Position numbers and translations under genes: made by a program. This document shows positions 9,398 through 18,300 of a DNA stretch of 27,164 bases, piece by piece. The DNA is from a virus. Position 1 is the stretch's first letter. Every line of letters starts with the position of its first letter. The notes under the pieces were generated by a model, which saw only the letters and a list, made by a program, of their open reading frames with translations, was not told the origin of the DNA and searched no databases. The stretch spans positions 1 through 27,164 of IMG/VR virus record IMGVR_UViG_3300023172_000154. One strand, given 5' to 3'.

Positions 9398-12300
9398 TTA
9401 TATATTGTAAATTGATCCTTTACCTCTCAAAGTCACATCTCCACCTCTTCTCATAATTATTGGATATGTAGAAAGTCCAGAAACAACTCTCCCTGTTACA
9501 CCTATTCCAATCGGATTCAATCTTTCTAAACCAGTGGGATTTGATATTCTTCCCCAAGAGAATCTTCCTACAGGATAGTTTACACTTCCTGTTGTATCAA
9601 TTCCACTTAGATTTGAATTAGAATCCACATAGCATGTAATAATACCAGTACTTCCTCCAGTATTAGAAATTGCTTGAATTCTGTAAATATTATCTAAGTA
9701 TGTTGTTCCTATTGCTATTATTTCAGTATTAGTAAGATTAATTGAAGTAACCCCACTTCCAACATTAGTGTTTGTTATATAAATTGGATATCCAACTTGA
9801 AGATTTGTCATGTCATTAATTGCAAATTCTATCCCTAATTGTGGAGATGTTATTGATGTGATTCCAGTAACATCTCCCGTTATTCCCTGAATAATATTAA
9901 AGTCTGATATAAATTCAACATAATCAACCGAGGCAGTAGATCCAACACCAACCGTTACATTATCTACAACTAATCCGTTAAACGGTACAGCATAACTACC
10001 GCCATCATTTTCATATCTGAATAATGTAACATCATCAACAAATATAAAATCATCAGAAACAGAAATATCACCGATAATATTTGCCGTTGGGTATATTAAA
10101 GCTTTAAGCGAATCTCTTGCTTTTGATATGACTTCACCACCGATTATTTTATCTGATTTTTGTTTTATCCACAATAATGGTTTATTTTTATTTTCGTCAG
10201 ATTCTATTCCAGGTCCAATATATGGATTGGTTTCAAATTTGTCGGAATAAGTTAAATCCGTGATAACTCTTTTTTCTTGGGCAACAGAATTTTGAATGTA
10301 ATTATTTTTTAGAAGTTGAACCTCATCGCCCACTTTGAGTGTTTCATCAACATCATCAGATACGACATCAGAATCTAAACCTTTATAAAAATAAATTGTT
10401 ACATTATCATCTTTTTTCGGAGGAGTTGTAAATATTACTGATGTTCCTCCTCCAAATATATAAGAAAATCCTGGTTCTTGTATAATTCCATTAATAAAAA
10501 TAAGTAAAGAACTTGAAAAGTCTACTCTACTATCTTCTCGTGCCTGAATACTACGCAACTGTGAATTATAAAAGAGTGGGAAACTAGTTCTTTGACCATC
10601 CTGATAAGGAGATATATTATCAATCATATCAAGTTCACCAAATTCCCAAGAGGCAAATTTATCGGTATATGTTTCAATGACTGTTATTTCAAAATCTTCT
10701 ATGGGAGATGCTAATCTTCCATCTGTGACTAATCCTACTGGTTTAAATACATCACCTCTTTGGAATGAATATCCAATCTTAGTAAATTCAAAATCTGTTA
10801 CACCAAAGTATGTTGCACCTGCTCCAGTTTGTCCCACAGGTCCTACTTTAAGACTCATAGAAAGTCCAATACCTGTGGTTGTTGTTGTACCAATACCAAG
10901 TCTAGAAACACCTATTACAGAAAGATTTTCATAAGAAGGTGGTGAAACAAATATTGATGGACTATTATACCCAGAACCTGGAGCATCTATGTTAAATGAT
11001 AACGTTCCACCAGCACCAACAACTGCTGTAATTGTTGCTGGTGACCCAGTATGACCTGTTTCAGTAACAGCAACACTCACTGGTCCATAATATCCAGATC
11101 CATATGATCCCAGAACAGGTGATGTTGTCACACCTGCGATAGTTCCTCCGGCACCGATTATGGCAGTTACAGAAGCTCCTACAAGGGGTGCAAAACCAAG
11201 TCCTGTAGTAGATCCATAAGAAATAATTATTCCACCTCTTGGAGTTTCATTTACATTAATATCATACTCTGACGTATAGAATTCTATTGGATCACTGTTT
11301 GGTTTTGTTACTCCAGAAAATACAACACTGGATATTCCTGGAGCAGGAGATTTTGTTTCTAAAATATTAAAGTTTCCATTGATATTATTTTCTGTTGATG
11401 GTTGTTGGAATATTCCATTTATTAAAATTATACCATTTCCGCCAATTGTTCCAATTCCAGATGTATTTGCTCCACCAACTTGTAGAGTGAATGTTCTTCC
11501 AATTCCATTGAACTGGTTTGATATATCATCATATATTTTATTGGTAGTATAATCTGATCTTAAAAATACCCTTCCAGCAAAAGTTGAGGTATCAAAATTT
11601 AAATTGGAACTAGTTCTATCAATTTGCGGATTCCCTCTTGGAGGTTCTGCAAAATGTATTTCATTTCCTACAATATTATATGCGCCACGATAAATGTCTA
11701 CCGTTGTAGATGCTGAATGGCTAGTGGAAGAAGTTCCTACAAATCCTCTTTCGACAAGAACAAGATTAAATGTTCCATTGTTTGTTATTGGTCCAACACT
11801 CGTAGTTCCCAATCCAACATTATCAACCCTTACATATTCATCCTCAATTTTTAATATATCTGATGGATTTACACGGGATATACTATTAAGTTCAAATAAG
11901 GTTGTTTCAGTACCAATTGTTCCAGATAAAGTGCGTGATTCTCCACTGTAAATTAGTGGATGTTGAATTAATTCGTCGATTGTTACAATTGTCTTATTAA
12001 CTTTATTAAACATCTCAAACTGGTGAATGTTTCCACCACCAAGATCTGTAAATGTTACTGGTGTTCCACCTCTAGTTGTTGATATTTGGAAAGTATCATA
12101 ATCATTTACAATTGCAAATACTGTCGATGGAAGTATATCAGTAACTCCACTAGTTGAATCGTTATAAGTCATTGCAGTTGTAGCAAGACCGATAACCGAT
12201 GATTTTGGTGTATAAATTAATTCTTCATTATTTTTGAAGAAATGATTGTTTATATTAAAGACCCCAGTTGTTGAAATTAGAGCATTTGTATCTTGTGGAT

Positions 12301-15300
12301 CAAAAATTCTAACAAAAATTGGGAATCCATCACTAGTCAAACTAAAGTTAGTTCTATTAATTCTATCTCCATTAATAGAATTGAAGAATTTAATCTGCAT
12401 TTCCTCTTCAATACTACCATACTCTAATATTTTTGGGGTGTTGATTATATCATAATCTGTATAGAAATATTGACTAAATGCTGAAATTTCTAAATTATAT
12501 GAAGAATATTCTGCTTCTGGTGTAAATGTTAAATCTAGAGTTGATCCACTATTATTTCCTCCAAATGTTCCTATTCCAAGGGCAGTATCGAAAGTATTAA
12601 TACCACTTACAGAAAGTAAAGGAGATTGATGAACATAAACATTGGTGCCATCTTGAACCATCATTACTTGATGGACAGCTTTAGTAGAACCTATACTTAC
12701 TTCAACAATAGATTTAACTGCATTATAGAAGTTTTTATTGAGAGATACTACAGTTGTTGCACCTATTCCAGTGACATAATTTGATTGATAAACCACAGTT
12801 CTTTCAGAACCGTCTGTTTGTCTATTAGTTTTAAATCTATATTCAGATTCACCCAAAGAAGTTGTTCCAAATCCAACTATCTTTGCTCTTACTGTATTTG
12901 TATTTGATGTTACATTATCATAATTTAAGGATAATGTTCCACCATTTAGATTTGCTTCAAATGATCCAATAGAGTCTGATGTAAATGTGGAATTTGTAAA
13001 GTCAGAGTCTGAGTAATATTCGGATATAAAAGTATTAGTTCCAATTCCAACAACATACAACTCAACAAAATTCATCTCATCGGTAGCATTATCTATGACT
13101 TGAACATTTGCATACAAAGATTCGAAATTGCTAGAATTTAACTCTACAATAGAAGATGATGTATTTGGTCCTACAACTTTGTTGGAACTAATCAAATCCA
13201 CAAATCCAATAGATGTGGATCCTATTCCAGATAAAGATGATGTGTACGAATTTTTAATTAATTTTAAGTCATAGTCAGTGTCATAAGCATCAACTGGTAT
13301 GAATCTCAAGTAGGTATCACCAAATTCATCTTCAAACAGTTCAAATTCACCATAAGAGGTGGTATTATTTTGAATATTTGCTTTTTGTATAATAAACTGA
13401 TCATCTCCGGTGTTTAAAGTTATTAGTTCAGTAAATTGAATTTCAGTGTTATTTGAATTAGTAATTTTAATCAAATAGTTATTATAAGAATTTCCATTGT
13501 CTAATTTTAGAATATTTAAAAATTCGCTAGGTTCATCCTCATAATAAGAGAACAAATTACTAATATCATCTATGCTTAAAACTTCAGAATTTCTATATTC
13601 TGTGTAATCTGTAGTTTTTATATTTTTTAATTTCAAATATTTTGATGTTCCATTAACTACTTCATAGTCTGATGTTAAATCAAAATTATAAATGGCATCA
13701 ACTCTATAAGAATCTTCAAATTTATTTAAGTATATACTTTCATCTAAACCAGAAGAGAATCCAACATTAGAAGTTTTATCAATTTTTGTATCTGCAAAAT
13801 TCTTCATTCCACTTGTATGAAGGATGCTAAAAACTGGAGACTCTAATGTAGAGTATTCTTTACTACTCTTTACCGAATATGATAAATTTTGATAATAATC
13901 ATTATTTGGTGTGACTTGAGTATCGGAATCTAACTTACCAATTTCATTGGACCATCCTAAATTATAATCTGATGAATACTTCACACTATATTTGCCAGAA
14001 TATTTTGAGACAGAATCTACAGTTGCTATTACTCCACTATTTTTACCAATAATAGTTTGTCCTGCAGAAAGATCATATGATCCATCAATTGTTAAATACT
14101 CACCCTCAGTATTAGTAACAATGAGATCTAATTCATTATCACCTAAAATTAAAGATTCTCCAATTAAGAATTTTGTCCTCTTCAATGAAATTTCAAATTC
14201 TGGATAATTATTTTTGTTTACAATAATACCAGAACCATCCTGAATAGTTTTTGCTGTTCCAGTGTTAGTTGTTATGTCAGATACATCAAATACTACCAGA
14301 TCATATGGAGAACTTACTATATAATTGTCTACTGTCAAGAATTTGTATCCAAAATCTTCAGAATTAAATCCTAGTCCATCAGAACTATATTTTTGAATTC
14401 CTTCAATAAAAACTTCATCACCTGGATCAAATAGGTTTGGTAAACCGAATGATGGTTTTGTTATTTCACAAGTAAATATTCCACTATTAGAAGATTGCAT
14501 TCTTTGAATAGTAATGCCATTACTGTTATTGGTAGTAAATATTTCTACAGAATTATCTGGAAGTCCCTGTGGTTCTGATACAATTTCAATTGATTGTATA
14601 GAACTTCCGGTAATTTTTGATTGTAAAAATCCAGAATCAATTTTCTTTCTTGTATCATTACTTACAATTACAACATTTGGTGCGGAAAGAAATTCTCCTC
14701 CACCATTAGAAACTATAATTTCATCTATGGTGTTGAAATCTTTGATGGAAATTTGTGATGGTATTAAAACATTTGGTTGTAAAGTAGTATCAAATGGATA
14801 TTCAAATTCTTGATTTATAATTTTTACTTCTTTAATATTTCCTATTTTGTTAGATTTTGGTAAAATTTTACCATTTTCTCCAGAAGAAGATGTTATAGAA
14901 TTAAATTCTGGCAATTTTTTATATCCACTTCCACTTGAAATAATTTTTAAGTCGTCAATTGATCCAGTAGATGTTGGAGAATTTGTGGTATATTCTAATA
15001 TATCACACTCAGATTGTAGATATGAAGATTTTTCTGGATTTGTATCTAAAATTAATTCAAAAGTAGTTGTCCCAACCCCTATTATATTGTAATTTCCATT
15101 ATAGTAACTTTTTACAAAACTTATTTCGGAATATTTTTTTACATCTTTATCTGGTTGAATTAAAACACCAGATTTTTCTATAGCATAGTACAATTTCTCT
15201 GGGATATTAGAGTCATAATTTATAATTAAGTCTGTTCCAATTCTAGAAATATTAAAACCAGAAGTAGAAGCGGTTGATACAAATTTTGATTTAAATTCTT

Positions 15301-18300
15301 TATCATAGTAAATATTAAAATCATATCCTGATAAGGAAGAATCTGATAAATCAAATACTAAGTTATTATTTCTAAAAGAATTGATTTTTGGATTTACTGA
15401 TGATAATTTTTGATCAGATCCGCCTGTTCCACCAATACTTACCACCAGTGGTGGGTTGTTTGTAGAATCAATATAAGTTTCACAAAGTTTTATATTATTA
15501 TCATTCACCTTATAAACATAAAAATCACCAGTAGAAAGACCAGAAGATACTACATCTGCCGAATAATTAACTTTATCACCAGTAGATAAATTGTGGTTAG
15601 GAATAGTAATAGTATTTGTAGTTGTATTCACTCCAGCAGAATTAAATCCAATTTGATTAATAAGAATCTTAGAGGTATATAAATCTCTGATAACTTTAAC
15701 CGAAGTGGAAGCAATTCCTACAGAAAGATTTGGATTGACTGTAAGATTAATTAAATCTCCACTTAACATTCCATGTGCGGTAGAAACCGAAACGGTTGCC
15801 TTTACTCTAGATACGGTGCCAGTTTCTTGTGTGTAATCAGAATTGAAATAGTATTCATAATCATTATCATCTCCTCCACTGTGGAAGAAAAATTCACTAG
15901 TTCCAATACTAGCCTTTAAACCAATTAAATCCTTACCTTTGTTAGAAACATAAACTGTGGAAGGCAATCCACCACCAATTAAGTTAACACCATCTGTAGA
16001 AACGTTAATTAGTGAACCAGTATAACTGTATGAAAGTTTTTGATTATTTTTGAACGGATGATTTTCTACGTAAATTGATTTTGTAGGAACACTTCTTGTT
16101 ACAGTTTCTATTCCAAAATCAAAAGTTTTTGTATCAAAAGATCCAACAGTTGTTCCAAATCCAACAGACTCTTGTGGATTAAAATAAACTTTATCATTAA
16201 CCTTAGAATCAAAATAATCTAATTCTTTTTCAATTGTAAATGAATCGGGGTAGAAAGTGACAATAGAATTTTTATTGTGAGAAGTTCCTGTTAAACCTCT
16301 CTTAACTTTTAATATATTTTTATCTTCAAATACACCCAATACTTCTAAAAATTCTGTTCCAATGCCAATACTGCTACCGATTGATATATTATTCGGAATA
16401 TTTGAAAGATATAGTTCTGTTCCACCGATACTGATAGAACTTGTTACAGTAGAAAGTGAAGTTGCTGATTCGGAGGGAACTGATATTTTATAAGTTCCAT
16501 TTAAATCCGAAAGGTTATTTGATAGATTTGAAAACGTTATATAATCACCATGATTGAAGTTGTGATTTGAATAATTTGAACTTGTTACTTCTACCTTAGT
16601 TGAATTTTTTTGCGAAATAATAAAATTATCTTGCGATAATACTGATGTGTTTATATCAACAATATCTTTACCTTTTATTGATGACACTTCTAAATTCAAA
16701 CCACCACCACTGGTTCCTGTATTGTCAAAATTTACAGAGTCTCCGACAGAATACTTGTCTCCAAAATTTATGATTTCAAAATCATCAATAGAACCAGAAA
16801 AAACGGATTCAACTTTAATTTTTTGCCTTGTTATATCATCAATTTCTGTAAAATAATCATATCCTGCACCAATATCCGAAACTTTATATGGTAAAGTGTT
16901 TCTTAAAAGATTGGAGGATTTGAAATCAAAAGATTGATCTAATGACTCATTTTCATCTAATGTTTCTGATGTATATTCATCACCAATAAAATATGGGAAA
17001 ACTGGATTTCCTGAAGAATCTATTGTAGCATAATACGCATAAACTCCATTTGGAAACTCTATCGTTTTTGCAAATCTTCCATTGTTTTTATCTAAATCAC
17101 CTCCAGGTAAAAATTGATAATCTTCATTGAAAAATCCATCAATAAATCCTAATGGTCTATCTACGACATTTGATGAATTTAATGAATATCCAGAACTTAA
17201 TAAAGTTTTTGTAGAAGTTTCATCATCTGGATCGGAGTATCCAAAAGGACCATAAATTGGATTTCCATCATAAGCCCATCCAATAATTTTAGAAATAGAT
17301 GGTGTAGGTGAATTTGAAGAACTTTCTTTAAATGCTGTTCTTAAAGAGTTGAAATATCCCGAAACTGTATATTTTAGTTTATTGGAAGAATTTAGTAAAA
17401 TTTCATCTCCAAACTTAAAGTTATTATTGACCGTCAGATATCTAATTTGTGTTCCAAATGATGCATCAGTTCCCGATGATTTTACTCTGATACTTGAAGA
17501 AGTGGAATACGAAATGCCTGGATTTACAACTATTGCATTTGAAATTTTACCATTTGAAATAGTTGCTCTAACTACAGCACCTGTTCCAGATCCGGTTGGA
17601 TCAAATACCTCCAATTCTGGAATAGAATAGTATTCTGCACCTCCATACTGTAAAGTTACTGATTGTACTTCTCCACCTATGATATTTGGACTAAGTGAAG
17701 CATTTTTGCCATTTTTGATAGTTATTACTGGTTTTTCTTCATAATTTAAAACTGTTGATCCATAACCAGTTCCTTTCTCATAAAGATATGTATCAACGAT
17801 GCTTCCTTTGACTACAGGAGTTACTGATAACTCTTGATATTGTTGAGAAGAAGATGAAAATCCAACTGGACTATATTTTATTGTTACTGATACATCTGGA
17901 TAATTAAAATATTGATAACCAGAACCAGTATCCGAAAACTTAATATAGTCTCTTCTATTAAACTCACTTACAATGGTTCCACCAACTCCAGCATTGCAAA
18001 TTCTAAATGAGTCATCATCAATTTTAATAACAAAATATTGATTGCTTGTCGAAATTCCAGTTATACCAGAAGTCTCAAAATTGTAAGTTATTAATTCTCC
18101 AGTATTGAATCCATGATTTGCAAAATTAATAGTATTATTTTCTGTAGAAATTCCAGTGGGTAATACTATAAGTTTTCTATTTGTATATCCACTTCCACTA
18201 TCTAATATTTTTACGGTTGAAATTTTGTTTTTTGGTACTGACGTTCTAAATTTATGAATACCATCAGTTCCTGTAGAAAAACCAACCTTGTTAATATTTA

